A stretch of DNA of 64,000 nt from contig OX485803.1 of NCBI GenBank assembly GCA_950295325.1, positions 67,473,554 through 67,537,553 of the forward strand. The letters run 5' to 3'. Below, in pieces: positions 26,004 to 39,715 of this stretch; the first letter of the stretch is position 1; every line of letters starts with the position of its first letter. The notes under the pieces were generated by a model that did not search any database, was not told the DNA's origin, and saw only the letters and a program-made list of their open reading frames with translations. Made by a program: the position numbers and the translations under genes. This DNA comes from Polytrichum commune. Taxonomy: Eukaryota; Streptophyta; Polytrichopsida; Polytrichales; Polytrichaceae.

Positions 26004-29000
26004 CAATTGTCCAAGGTCTGAAACTTTTGGAGGTAGAGTCAGGTGAGGAAGGGGCATTAGTGGAGCTCGTATTCTTGGAGAACATTTCAGAATCAAGCAT
26101 CATTTGCACCATCAATAATTTTTTGATTGTCATCGTGTAGTTCCTGGGTAAATCATGTCAAATGGTAATTTTTGCAAATGTTCATAAACATATAACGGTA
26201 AACTTGTTAGTGCATGTTAGTTTAGATGTGGTAAATTCCACCATTCTGGAATACACTATTGTAGCGAAATAGGTAGGCAAACTTTTACAAGTTATTGCAG
26301 GTAATATCATGCATTGGAACACTAGAAGTAGGAGCAAAAGAAAAGGTTTTGACAATGATCTTTACAACATAATTTGACAAAGGGCCTGCCACACTCCAAC
26401 TTCTTGGCACTTATAAACACTGCATTGTTATAAGGTAGTGATCCACAATGGATTAGGTTATTGGCATCCCTAATGACAATTACTAAAAACTCTACAAAAT
26501 TCCCTATAAGCCCTTGTAATGTTGTGGGATACAACAGTAATTGCACCCATACCCACTAGTGACTGATGCCAAGTATTTGCATTGGAATTTATTTAATTGG
26601 ATGGCCGTCAAGTTGGAAAGCATATGTTGCACCAAACCATCGGCATGCTCCACGGCTAGTTGGAGATAGTGTTATGTCGTTCCATCCTCTAACAACTAGT
26701 GGATGCAACGTCCAACTAAAACCGAACCTGCAATCCATCATTATAAATTGAGTTAATCTCTTACTAAGCTTATAGTACATACTAGTATAGGTACATGTCA
26801 AGTTCAAGAGGAAGCAACCATGAACGCCACATTGCCTGTGACATTATTCAGCAACATAAGCATGGTCTCTTAGCCTCATGAGGAGTGATGCTTGAATTAA
26901 TGTTGTTGTGATGCTCACAAATCTCATATATCATTTTGCTAAACCTTTGAAGGATTGATGTAGCTCTGACCTTGGTTTAGAAAACAACAGACATTATAGT
27001 CATCATCATAACTGTGAACTACCCAAGAAGACTGACATGCCCTAAGCTCATTATTAATGTGTAATAATGTAGTAGAACTTGACCTTTTGTAAGTAACTTA
27101 AAATGTGAGAAACTAGAGGAGGTGCTTGAAGAGATTAAAAAACTAAACTAGGTCATTATACTTTGAAGGTTTTCAAATGCTCAAGAGATGTGAACACCGT
27201 TAAACCAACTTCATCATTTTCCATGCCTACAATATAGATCATGTTAAAGAAGTGAAGCTAATGATCATCTAAAACCCTTGAAGCCAAACTTAAATGAAGG
27301 GCAGGTGGGGAAATCTATTGTCGTTGCGATTTTCTGTGTACTTTGATGTTCTGATGATGCATGAGGTTGTTTAATTAGCTTCTACTGCTGACCAAATACA
27401 AATGTACTTCTAATCACTACACCAAGGACTTATGAACGTTGTAACAACAATACAAAAAACATTCATCTTGGATTAATGAATTCTTAATATTTTAATGTCA
27501 TCAATTATTCTTGAACGAACAAAAATGTTTGAACCTCCAAAAGAGGTCCATGGCATAGTATTCCTTGTCGACCTTGTTGGTCGCCTACAATGGATGGAAG
27601 AGGTATTGGGGGAGGTAGTTGGCAATTATGTTAATTGATTTATGGTATTTAACACGTTAAAAGAATCATGTATGAACATTGAAGCTAAATTGTAACCCTT
27701 ATGTGATGTACTAACTTATATGAACGTTTATTGAGATGTGCCAATACAATCTGAACACAAATTAAATGAAGCACAAGGCTATTAAATTTTTTGCATCATG
27801 ATCATTTAAATTGCAGACCTTAAACCAATGTTGGTTGATCATCAACTTGAGTAACATGTAATAATGGATTTTAGATATGTGGGTCCCAAACATTTGATAA
27901 TCTGATCATTAGTGAAGTCAAACACACATAAGTTGTCAAATCATAGCTATAATTGAAAGCTTGTTCATTCTTTGAAAATACTGTCAATAACAAAAGCCTC
28001 CAATCTCACTTGATCAAAATATTACTTAATATGATGTCATTAGTTGCCTTCTCCAAAGACACTATGTAGAGGGGATAAGGTTAAGTGAATCAATGATTCA
28101 AAACTGAATATAAACAAAATAAATTGTATTGAGATCAAGATGGGCAAGATCAAACATTCATAACCGAGGCTTTGAAATAAATGCTTGTCTTAAAAAAAAA
28201 CCATTACTTGAAATTACGAACTTCTCCTCAATTTGCACAATATACAACCATGACAATCCAAATACTTAAATTACTAACCAACACTCCTTCAAAGTACGTA
28301 CAAAATTTTCATGCTTTTATGCACATATATTGAAAACAAGAGAGTTAACTAATATGACTCAAGCATAATGTTATTGAAAGAACAAAGAAAAAAAAGCTTA
28401 CAATAGTGTTGAAAAACAAAACCTGAAACTTGCAAATTGGGCACTCGGGGAGCTCAATTGCACAAATTTTGATCTGCAAACAATTTTAAATTTGGGCACC
28501 GTCAACAAGACCTCAAGTTATGTTCTTTCTACTTTTCACTTCCCCCTAATTCCAATGGTATTTAGACTCGGGTTAAATGCTAGTAGTTCAAGTATATCGG
28601 ACCGAGTTCTAGAAACTTGATAAGCAAAAGATGAGAATGACCGACTAATTTTCATAGTATTCGGAGACGGGTTAAGTGCTAGCATGTTAACTTTATTGAA
28701 CCAAATTCCCGAAACTCAAGAAGCATTAGATGGAAATCACTGACTAATCATAATACTAGCACACTTGAAGTATAACAGCGCGGAACCGGATTGTGGAAAC
28801 TTGAGAAGCATAAGATGGAGATGAGCAAAGCACGGCTTTGGGTTGCAAAAGTGCTAATTTATACACAGGTGACAATGAACTAGACCACTGAACTCTGGGT
28901 CCACATTAATTATAATACCGACAGAAAATGAAACACAGTGAATTTGAGTCTTCCACACTCTTGAGTGCAGGAAGGTGATGTCCACCTGGGGACTTCACGG

Positions 29001-29181
29001 GTCTCGATCAATGTGGACATGCCATGTGGCGCACAATTTACTCCAAAAATTTGTTGAAATAGGCAACTGTCCTCGTGCGGTTTGAAGGCAAGTTTTTACT
29101 TCCACGACGACTCATTAACAGTGTCTAAAATAAGGCAGCGGGCCATGAGTTATATGATTCAGGCGGATCAATGGATAATAA
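26004..29181. other. Gene-free AT-rich stretch
   Basis: Very AT-rich, with short ORFs only. I see no domain, RNA gene or strong repeat. Confidence 0.4.
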
Positions 29182-29683
29182 GGGCCACTTCACACACAAG
29201 CCAAGAGTCGTGACCATGAAATTGTGAGAGCCCAAATGAAAAGTGTCCAAAGGCCGTCCCAAGACACCTCCAAAATCATGTAGTGTGGTCACAGATCCTC
29301 AAGTGTAGTGTGAAGCCATATGTGATCGGGCCTTCAACCAAATGCTATTTCAATGAATTTCTATTCACGCAGGCCCTCACACATGATAAAATAGAATAAA
29401 TCAACGGTTGTGAGTGTTCGGAGTGCCGTGGTCTCCCAATTTTGTGTTAGGCCTACACCTCCAAGAGGGGGTTTTTGAAAATGATCCAAATGACCATGAA
29501 ACATGATCCATTTGATGCCATGTAGGAATCCACGTAGACTTTACATCCATCTTGCATTCACAAACTCCACTGGTCCCTCAAGTGTAGTGTGAAGTGAACT
29601 TGGACCGGCTCCGCCTTTTCCACCAATGAGAGTGCTTGAAGTGGGATGGTCACGTGCTCTCAGTCTCGTGTGAGAAGTGCCCC
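29182..29683. mobile_element. MITE copy 2 (TIRs, TAA target duplication)
   Basis: A 502 bp element collinear over its whole length with the element at 15270-15768, in the same orientation. It starts GGGCCACTTCACACACAAG and ends CTCGTGTGAGAAGTGCCCC. TAA flanks both sides (29179-29181 and 29684-29686). The different target duplications of the two copies show independent insertions, not a segmental duplication. Confidence 0.87.
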
Positions 29684-29775
29684 TAAGAATCAAACCTACA
29701 AAGATTATGCTTATCAAAATACTAGAGCCAGCAAGGCAACCATGGGAGAAAAGCACAGCAATATCACGATCTTAC

Positions 29776-29891
29776 GTAGGGAAACTTGTGCAAGTCTCGT
29801 ACTCTTGGTGAAATCGAGCAAGCTCAACAAAGTCTTTTGATGCTTCACCCCTTTCCTGCAGAAGGTTCAATTGTGATTCTATCACATCAAC
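29776..29891 (-). other. Possible orphan exon
   Basis: A 116 bp open segment has a good acceptor (polypyrimidine then GGCAG) and a perfect donor (CTAC|GTAAG). It reads VIESQLNLLQERGEASKDFV and continues LARFHQEYE, an amphipathic helical pattern. It abuts MITE copy 2 downstream, and I find no convincing partner exon. It could be the remnant of a gene broken by the MITE, or chance. Confidence 0.25.
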
Positions 29892-32800
29892 CTGCCAGAA
29901 GAAAAGATGAACACCATACTGAAACTTGCATCCATCAACACCCACTACAAAACATGCAATCAAACACCCAAGATAGAAACCCAAGCTTCACTTCATGCAA
30001 TTCTGTTAATACCAGAAACACAAGGGCGATTTACAACATTCCTTCTTGGCACAATTCCCTCTTGTGTGTGGGAGAAACGTAAGAATTCCCTTCAAAAGGA
30101 AGGAATTATGTCAAAGTGGGAATGTTCATAGTGGAAAAACCATCCCTTTTCTCATGCGGGAATTTCCCAAATGCTCCTTGTGAAAATCGGAGGCTTTCAA
30201 AATGGGGGTTTTGCACTGAAATCCTGAATATAGTCTAACAACAGAAACCCACAAAAGCTTACAAACTTACAAGAATTTGAAACAAGATTGGTATTCAAGA
30301 GCAGTACGTGAGAGATGATGTTTGCAAGTGTACTTAGGAATTGAGTGTGTGGCTGCCTCGCCAACTTTGGAAAGTTGAGCTTTGTCATGCCTTGTTCAGG
30401 GACCGCAAAAGAAAACACAAATTGGTGATTTGTGTGTAGCGGTGTGAGCTTGAGATTGAGAGAATGGCCAAGCAAGGGAGGGAAGCCAATCCTTCAAGAG
30501 GAACTTGAGATAGGGATTTATATTCAATCGTTTTATATTTCCCTCTAGTGTGGGGTGATGCTGAGACAATTCCTCTACCACTTTATCATCATCATGACCT
30601 GAAACAATGCATTGATCAGTGAGACTCCATTGTGTCTCAAAGCATTAAATTATTGTTGCTACCCACCAAGAGAGCGTGGATTGACCACACAAGGTGGATT
30701 GATTGCCGATAGGTGTGCAACACATGTAAGAGGGAGAAGACCAAGGTTCAAGATTAGGGTTTAGGTTTTAGAACTAATCCTCGTTCATAAAGAAATAAAT
30801 AACCAAAGTCAGGCAATCTGACGTGAGTTCGAGCCTGTTGGCCCTACCCTGCTCAAGAATCCTCTTGGTGTAGGATCTAAAAAACTAATCCTCACATGAG
30901 AAATCTATGGTATCATAACATATGATCCATCTTCACATGTCAACCTCCCCTTGGCCTTCCCATGCAATGTGATAGATCCATACACCAACAATTCAACAAG
31001 TGGCATAAGAAGAAGGAAAAGAAGAAGAAGACACTCCACATATCGACACATGGCGCAATGCGAGGGTGTGGGTTGACGACTTCTTTCACGGTTTGCATTA
31101 ATGGCCAAATTCATGATGTAAGGGAGAAAAATGTGACAATAAGGAGTGGGATTTGAACTAAGCACAATCGTTCCCTAGGGTTCAAGATATTAGAAAGCCC
31201 ATGATATTATGGAGATTGATATTAAAGAGTTTAGGGTGTAGTTGTAGGTCATGTACAAGATGGCCTAGGATGTTCACCCTCTATCCTTTCTTTTTCTAGT
31301 ATGCCTGCTCCCATGGGCCCATACACTAGTTTACACAACATAAAATTTTCACAAATACATCAAAAGTGTATTTATTATTGTAATAAAAATAAATATATTT
31401 TCAAGCATCTACTGTTTGGATTCCTAAAATTCTACAAACATGTGTTTTATGTACGCAAATGCTATAATTGGAGTGCTTCATAGTTGCGCATAGAACAAGG
31501 CCCCTGGACCACACAAATTTTTTTAAATCATTTTTTATTGTTATTTTTTAATTTTACTAGTGATTTGTCATGAACTCCACAAAATGGATATGATGGGGAG
31601 ATGTCACCCCAAAAAAATCATAATGAAACCACGGCCCCATCAAAGTCATTTCTTGAAGTTAGGGCAACTATCCAATCCCGATGGACCATGGAGATGCCCA
31701 TCAATTTCAATGGGCTAAATGCACACATAGGGATGGATATTTTTTACTAAGGTACTTGAGAAAGGTAGCATCCAATCCATAAGGCTAAAAACCAATAATT
31801 GTTTGCCACACCCCACACATTGTCTCATACACAAAAGTGTATAATTTTCCCTTGAAATCGTGCAATTTCATGCTTGGTTCTTTAAGGGTTAAGTTTTCAA
31901 CCCACTTGGTTCTACTATACCTTACAAAGAGAGATGTTGCATACGAGCATACCTCTTATTTGTTCACATTAGAAATATGCATTGGTTTGTGGTTGTTTTA
32001 TTTCAATGTGTTTCAATAATTGAGTTGGGGTCTTTGAATGAATCTTGGTGTCAAAATATCTAAGTATTTAACCACGACATACTCTAACAATTTGCATGTC
32101 TAGAGGAGTTTATGTGGCACGAACCACCCAACCATGAACTATGGAGAGGAGGCTTGAGAGCAACATTGTGAAAGATGAGGATTAATGAATGTCAAATGTA
32201 TGCTCCCCTCCACTCTGCTTCTATATCTCCCCTTGTGCCTCAGAGAATTGGAGTTCTTTGTATCTTTGTATAGTTCCAGTTACACATAAACTTGCACATG
32301 GCATGTGCATTATCCTAAGTGTGGAGTTCTGATTGGGTTAGTAGGGTTCTTAGTGTAATCCCTTTTACATGGGCCTTACATGTCACATACACATAGTAAT
32401 TTATGATTTTTTTTGTTGGTCTTAATGAGCTTGAGCATCACCTAAACTTGTCCATCTTGGCATGGTCAAATGTGTTTTTTTGGATCATGCATTTCAGGTT
32501 TAACATGTTTGTTTAGGTTTTAATTGTTTAACTTTGTAGGTGCCTTGACTTAGTGTTTGTCCTCCTCTTTGTCCTATTACTACTTAGGTGAAGTTGCCCA
32601 ATCCAGGCCCAGTCTACACCACTAGGCTTTGTTGTGGGGCATATATTGAATTGGCCAACCATGGCTCATAAAATATATAATTTCTTGATTATATCTACAC
32701 TAAATAGCCCTATTAGTGTGGGTAAAAATAGTGTGGAAATAATTAATGTGGGCCACTCTAATTGTCTAGTTGGGGTGGAACTAATGTTGGTCCAAAGCTC

Positions 32801-34697
32801 TGGGTCATCCCCTCAATCTCCCTTGAGAATTCCCACCAACATCTTCCTTAAATAAAATAATCACCTTACAATAGAAGTAGTGAAAATTAAATATTCACCC
32901 CATCAATTTCCTAGAAAAAAATTTAGTGTGGTCCACATTAATTCAAAACTAGAGATTTGGCATTGGTAGAAATTTAATTTGGGCTCCAAAGAATTGCCGT
33001 GGCACACGTTTTAGGACTATTTAGTGTTCGTTTCTATGTAGGCTGATTGCCCACCATATTCTAGTGGAAATGTATGCCATTAGGTGGAGTCTACATTTCA
33101 TGTACAATTTGGTGGGTGAGTGGCCTATATGGTACTCTTGCCTTAAAGTAACACTGTCCTTTTGGTGGCACCTACTTTTAATCCTCAAGTTGTCAACAAG
33201 TGAGTGCAACAATGCCATCAAGTAAGTCATTGTTACAAACAATTAATCATGCGGCATTCAATATGAAATAACATCACTTTGGCCATTCATAAAGTGGTGT
33301 AAGAAAGATGCAAGAATGCTTTTAAAAGAGCACCAACTTTGGCCAATCACAACGGCTAATTGGGGATCTATGTGCTCAACGAGGCAGTGTAAGAAAGGAT
33401 CCACAAAAGGGGGACAACACCTTCATTTAAATGAAGATCCTCACCCGCAATAAGGCTAATTTTGTGATGATTCTCACTTAGCAATCCAACATCAATAAAC
33501 CCCCTAGTGGAGAGTAAAAGGCTCTTTCCTCAAGATGACTTTGCGAATTTGTGTAAGTTGCACTTGAATTTCTTAATTTTTTAATGTTTTTGTAAACTTT
33601 GTATAGATTTTCTATTCTAAGATTTTTTAATAAATAAAAATTTCCAAGCTAATTAACCTTCCTAAAATAGAAAAGTATCTTAAAGTGTCACATTCAGGCC
33701 TCAATACCTTTATGCATGCTATCTCCAGGAAGTTGGATATCTTCTTCTACACTAAAATGTGCTATTAGTGGTTCTCACTTTCCATCCACTTCTAATATAT
33801 AGATATCTTATTTGTTGAGGTGTTGCACAGTATTTTCCATCCACAGAAATGCACATTTCAGTGTAGTAGTTTATCACTTAAAAGCATGTTAAGTTAAGCT
33901 ACCACAACCAAGATAAAAAAATCAATGAGTATTCTACTTTGTCTTAAACAACCAGGCTATCTACATAAGTTCCAAACATTTCTTTATGATCGCCCTGGTA
34001 CAAGTTTTCCATTCCAAAGTGGGAATGCCCTTGGTAAGAGGAAGCCATCAACAATAAATGCTGTAAATGAGCCCTGAGCAATTGTATTTGTCACTCCCCA
34101 CTTTAGTTGATGCCAGAAAATAGGTGCAACCAGGTTGGTCAAGTTCTGGATTTTCCATTTTTGAAACACAACTCACTTCAGGGTTTAGATTTCATTACTC
34201 ATGAGTAGGCATTGGAGTCAGCGGTGTTCTATGCATGATTCGAGGTTCGCTTCCATGCTGTCACTTCTCCATGTGTCCAGATTGTTGAGTGAATTTGACA
34301 TACCTGCTCTTCAAGTTACGTAGATTTGAAGAAACACAAACAGTATAAAACTTCTACGTTCGTAGGCCATAATATACACCTTATAATAACAACTCCTATG
34401 AAGAAAGCGGAAGAGAGCAGAAAACAGTAAGGACATGTAGTGCGCATATTGAAATGCAAGCATTCAAGTTACTTGTCACCTCGAAAAAACTTGTTTAACC
34501 CACCACAGCCCATTGAAGGGTGTTCATAGCATCCCTGGGCAGTGCTTCATATTTGGAACACATACAACCGACCATCAATGTCAATTGTGCATTGCTGCTG
34601 TTGAGATCATGTGAATGTTTATCAGATGGCTAAAGCTTCGGTGACACCACACCTCCATATACCTAATGCTTATGAGAATGCAACTTGACTTTGGAGA
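29892..34697. other. Gene-free stretch
   Basis: AT-rich, with short ORFs without domains. Around 30800-30890 a segment has a weak pol III B-box-like GTTCGAGCC, possibly an old SINE, which I could not confirm. It includes the 3' flank of PSMG4. Confidence 0.35.
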
Positions 34698-36855
34698 TTA
34701 TAGATTGTAACTTGGTGGTGCTGGTACAGAAGCAGCTCCATTGGAAGCTCTGATGGCTGGCTTCACATATCCCAAAGTTCGAAGTTCTTGAAACAACCGC
34801 TGCTCTGCAAAAGCCTGCAAAGATGATATCAAAATAAGATTTCAATGGCACATAAGAGACATGAGCCTCATTTGGTCCCTCTTAATCGGACACCTATATT
34901 GGAGTGGTATATGGCAAGGCTTATAGTTAAGAAAGGACACAAAAAAGACATTGTTACGATGAGTTTGGGCTATGTTCTCAGAATATAGACGACATTCTAG
35001 GTTCAATACTGAACAGAACTGAGAGCGTGTATGTGATCGTTTAAAGAGAAGAGTATCTTCAATTTGAAATCTTATCAGATTTAACATTCCACTCCAATTC
35101 TGAAACTGGAAATGACAATCTTTGTGATTAGTCGCAATTGCTAACCGGATGAGACAATTTCTGAGCCAATCCAATGGTTAGAAATGTCTATGGAGTGGGC
35201 ATTGCCACAATAGGGGCCCATACCTTAGACAACAAATCACAAACTGCAAACATGGCCAAGAACACACTCTAGAAAAAGCACTTTGGCACGAACTTGACAA
35301 GAATGGCCCGTAAATTCAGACCTAATTTTGTAGTGGACATGCGGATTCTCACAGCTTCTGCTCCCTGTTGGGAGAGTGATGATTTTTTTCTTAAGAATTG
35401 AACTTGGCTTGTGATATGAATCAAGAGCCTGAATTGCAGGAGATCATTATGTGGGTAGAAAGTGTACCTCCAGCGAAGGTGCATTCGACACTATATTGGA
35501 AGCCAAAATTATGCTCCACCCAGTCTTCATGGCTGCAAGTACCAGATCGATACTCTGGAGTGAATGATTAGGGAGCAATCTGAACCACAGTAAGGTAAAG
35601 CATGCTAAATTCATTACGCCACCGGAAACTAACACCCTAAATCTTGCACGGTAAGTACATGTTATTTTGAGAATGTCCACCATCTTAACAACAGGCTCCC
35701 ATGATGGTTCTTGGGCCATCTACGAATAAAACCTTACTAATAAGTACGAAGTTTATAAGACTATGCAAGCAGACTCAATAAACATACTTTGGTGTGTTGG
35801 AATCCCCCGTCAATTTCTAACAAGAGTCATTCAAAAACTTTTAGCACCATCTACCTTAAGACAGACTTTCATGTAGATCACGAAGGTCAATCCAAATGGG
35901 AAGAGGGCACATACAAAGCCGACGAGCCATGCTAGCTCCAGTGCTGTCCGCTCCTCCTCCAACTAAAGCTGCGACACTTGCAGTTTTTTCCTGCAAACCA
36001 TTGCGGAACCCTAAATTAAACTTGTGAAAGCTAGGATAGGCATTATTTCATCTCAACACAACCACTGTAGAGCACGTCGTCTTTACAGTTGTGTATAAAG
36101 GAATTTTGTTTGATTCCGATTTTCGGCGTATGGGAAGCAAGAGCTACATGAAATAAGCAGAGGATGAGTTTGCAGAAACGACCAAGCCCTCAAATTCTTA
36201 GAGAGAGAGAGAGAAAGAGAGATAGCTGACGGGGCGTGCATGAGAGACGCTTCACACTCCATCAAAGCCATCTAATGAGAACCCGAGGAGGATTTACGGA
36301 GAAGGGCTACGGGACAATGCCTACTGCTTCCTATCCGAGGTGGACTCTTTTGGTCTTTTTTGCCCTCAAATTATTGGTCTACACCATCAAGTGTGGCAAA
36401 TTTGTGAATTGAAGCTACTCTAAATGTAACCAAAATACCAGCAATAAGTTGTTCAAATGTTGTTTCAAATCTTACCCAGCGAGATGGCAGAGCCGCATAG
36501 AGGTTACCCATCCGAGCTGAGTTGCACCCAATCCATATATACAGCTGTCCCATCCTTCCAACACTGTCAATCAAAAAATTCCTGAATACACACATCTCAA
36601 ATTCACCTGTAATCCAATCACCCACACTGACACGGCCTTCACAACACAAATGACCGAAAACCTTAATCACTAAACCTCAGGGCATTAAAGCAGAGCACAC
36701 AACTGCCATCCGAGACATGAGTGCAAGGTATACAAAACAAGCTTCAGACTGACCTGATCGGTTAGTTGCAAAATCTGGAAGTGAAAATTGGCGTCCTGGA
36801 ACTCATCGGAGAACTGTGTCATCTGTAATGCAGATTCGCCCTCTGCAGCCTCCAT
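34698..36855 (-). CDS. PSMG4: Proteasome assembly chaperone 4 (5 exons)
   Basis: PSMG4/PAC4 pairs with PSMG3 and chaperones assembly of the 20S proteasome alpha ring. Exons at 36855-36754, 36544-36476, 35990-35915, 35532-35468 and 34814-34698 all have GT-AG borders and keep frame, giving 142 aa. Exon 1 holds FQDANFHFQILQLTDQ. Exon 2 holds the family hallmark LYIWIGCNSARMGNLYAALP, a beta strand plus the conserved GN-L. Exon 3 carries VAALVGGGADSTGASMARRL, exon 4 KTGWSIILASNIVSNAP, and exon 5 the C-terminal helix FQELRTLGYVKPA. Short proteins cut into small exons like this are easily missed by ORF calling. Its start codon lies only about 290 bp from the end of a pogo-type transposon, so the promoter may be partly transposon-derived. 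Confidence 0.9.
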
Positions 36856-37148
36856 CTCCAAAACCCTAATGAAAACCTTCACAAGTACTCAGATGCCTAA
36901 ATGAACACGAATGCTTCTGAATGAGCTGCAATTCAACCTTCTCGTGAGTTGAAGCAGATGTTTGAATGCACAGGGAAGTTATTATGATATGCATGGATGT
37001 CGACGATTCGGAGGAGGAATGGAGAGGGACAGGGAAGCTTGGAGGGTCCAGAGGGTGGACGAAGAGTGGACGAGACTTCCAAAGCGACGAACGAAGGTGA
37101 CGACGGAGGTGTACGCGTTGTCCCTCCTTACGGTATTTTACTACTGTT

Positions 37149-38370
37149 CTCCCTCTTTAGTATGACATATTTGGGAAACACAAAAAATGTCGTATTATCG
37201 AGGTGTCGTCTTCTCATTAGTATGACAAATGGCTTAAAATTGTCATACTATCGAGGGTATACGAAAACATAAGAAATATAAGCTTTAAAATATATACAAT
37301 GAGTTCAAGCAATATGGATTGTATGAAATAACAACTTATAATTCCAAATAAGTACAAATCTTTTCAAGAACTCTTGAAATAAGAGTTCAAAGATTTATGG
37401 TGTTGTCTACCCAAGTTAGCAATTGTCATCTTATCTAAATTCCCTACAAGCTTTTAAAAACTAATAAGTTCATTAACACCAGAATATAAAGAGTTGTCTA
37501 ATAAGAAATTAAACAACAATGATGCATGACGTTTAGCATCACAAAGCTTTTCTATAGATGGAGTAACATCATCCACATCTATTGAATGTAGATCAATATT
37601 AAGATCAAAGCCTTGTGCATAATTGATTCCCGAAGCAACATGCACCAACTCAATAATACTCAATTCTAGCTCAATAATCTCTTCCCCTTCGATCTGAATG
37701 TAAGTCTTGACTGACATCTCATCATCACCCCATCGCAACTTTGAAATCATAGCACCAAGTTCATTTGATTCTTCTTGCATTTTATTCTTCTCCATTTCAT
37801 CAACTAGGGCAAAAATCAACATTCCATGTTGCAGGTAATATATGCGCCATCCTCCAACAATTCTTGACTATTTATGCTTCCAACTCACTCCATACTTCAT
37901 AACTCCACATAATATTATGTTTGATATTGGGCACCACCTTCTTTAAGTCCTTCAATGTAGCATCATCATACCGTGATAAAACCCATTGCAAAAGTTTCTT
38001 CTTATATTGAATTATGGCCTTATCAACTAAAATGAGCCAATTGTTCCACTCAATTTAATGTAGGGAACGTAATGGGAACGTAATGATGGCCGGTTGATAC
38101 GAGAGAATACCCATTAAGGGTTCTTAAAATACAACTCAACCATTCCAATACACCCACACATGTTTATAAAGCCATGCAAATAATCAATTATAATATGGAA
38201 GATCTCATCAATTGTGATAAAATGATTGTGCTTACACTCCATGGGTGAATCCCGTGGATTGTTTGGGACCACCATGCACATTGGATGACTCCCAAACATA
38301 GAGAACATGTTCGCAAAATATTACAATGCACATGAAAGTTCACATCAAAGATGCCAATAAAAATGATAAT
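37149..38370 (-). mobile_element. Pogo-like (Tc1/mariner superfamily) transposon remnant
   Basis: The right-hand end of a transposase reads on the minus strand. A segment KLLQWVLSRYDDATLKDLKK, then NIMWSYEVWSEL, a stop, IVKNCWRMAHILPATWNVDF, and finally an open acidic ORF at 37822-37454 follow the order of pogo/Tigger transposase C-termini, where a DDE core leads to the NCW-x5-LP motif. Upstream sequence to about 38370 is decayed with stops. The terminus CTCCCTCTTTAGTATGAC lies at 37149, and the adjoining 270 bp are shared, inverted, with the element at 24563-25047. I could not place the other terminus. It is not autonomous as it stands. Confidence 0.72.
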
Positions 38371-38386
38371 GTGAACACCCCTAGAC

Positions 38387-39715
38387 AAATGTCAATGTGT
38401 GGGGCTCCCTAATTTATACTCGCATTTATCAAAATTGAGCATCAAACATGATAGTCCGTGTCCACCTCGGGTGCTGTGAGCCCAAATCGATGCCCACATT
38501 GGTTGTTAACACTTGTAAAATATTACAAGTGGTGTTTTGGTGATTTATGATTATTCACAAAAATATAAAAAGAGTGAAGTTTGAAAAAAACTTAGTTTGA
38601 AGCATTAGGCTTTTGTGGAGTGGATTTAAGTAGGAGAAGGACAAACATTGGTAAAGTGTGGTAGGTAGAAAGCCAAAGTTAGTTAAATATTTGAATTAGG
38701 ATCCTTGTTGATCATTTGAGGGAGGAAGGCTTAGAAGATAGGATTAGAGCCTACAAAGTAGGAGGAGATCTCGAGGGCTTATCGTGAGTCTTGAGGGTGC
38801 TCACCCCCTCAAACTCACTATATAATCCCTCATTATTCCCTCACTCATCCTCTCTTTCCTTCGTGCTCCAAGGCACCCCATGTGTTATAAGTGTGGGTGT
38901 GTTGGAAGTAAGATTGGAGCACATGTGTGTGCTTAGTTTTTAGTTGGAGAGCCAAGGCTAGTTGGCCTTGAAGAGGGCTTGACCTCTTGTTAGAATTAGT
39001 TTTGGTGTGAATAATTTTAAGATATTTTATGGCTTCAAGTTGTAGTACTTGAGTTCATATTTCTTGGATATTTCTTGAGTAGTCAAGGTTGTAAGGGGCA
39101 TAACTTCCGAGCAGAAGAAGATACTTCGTTGAAATTTAGAGGGTTAGTAAACAACTTGTTTTATATGAACATGGTCAAAATCTGAGGATGTTTGGAGTAC
39201 TGGAGCAGCAGTTATAACATTTTGAACTTCGCCTACATTTTCGAGCTGAAATGGGCATAACTCCTGGACAGAGTCTTGGAAACGCATGAAATTTTGAGGG
39301 ATGCTTTGTTCTTAGGTTTCCTAGTTGTGGTACAAATTTCAAGTCATTCCGAGTAGATGAGAAGGAGATATATCATTCTGAAGTGTTTTCAAGAGTTGCA
39401 GACTAAAAAGGCCATAACGTTTTGGCAGAAAATGAAAATAGTTTGAAATTTCAGGGGGTCATAAACAATTAATTTTTTGTAATTGCTCCCAAAATTTGAA
39501 GTTCTTTGGAGCCTGTGAGAGGAAGTTATAACATTCTGAAATCTTGGTAGACTGACACACTAAAATGGTCATAACTGTCGGACAGAAAATGGAATAGGCT
39601 CACAAATTGGTGAGATGTTTTTTGCTTTGTCTCCCTAATTACAGATAAAATTTTAGGACATTCCGAGAAGTAATGGGAAAGTTACACTATTAGCTAGTAA
39701 AGTCTAGGGGAACAA
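38387..39715 (+). mobile_element. LTR-like segment with degenerate internal repeats
   Basis: It begins TGTGAACACCCC, and a promoter-like TATATAATCCC lies at about 38820, followed by a CT-rich leader, as in plant retrotransposon LTRs. From 39085 to 39690 four degenerate units with a pitch of ~156 bp carry a motif like GGCATAACT(N)4-5GGACAGAAAATG (near 39096, 39250, 39408 and 39564). I could not find a matching second LTR, a clear CA end or a target duplication, so solo LTR is only a suggestion. Confidence 0.4.

Noticed and set aside
30800-30890. tRNA-derived SINE (TTCGAGCC)
   Set aside because: Only a weak B-box; no A-box at the right distance, no 3' tail or target duplication.
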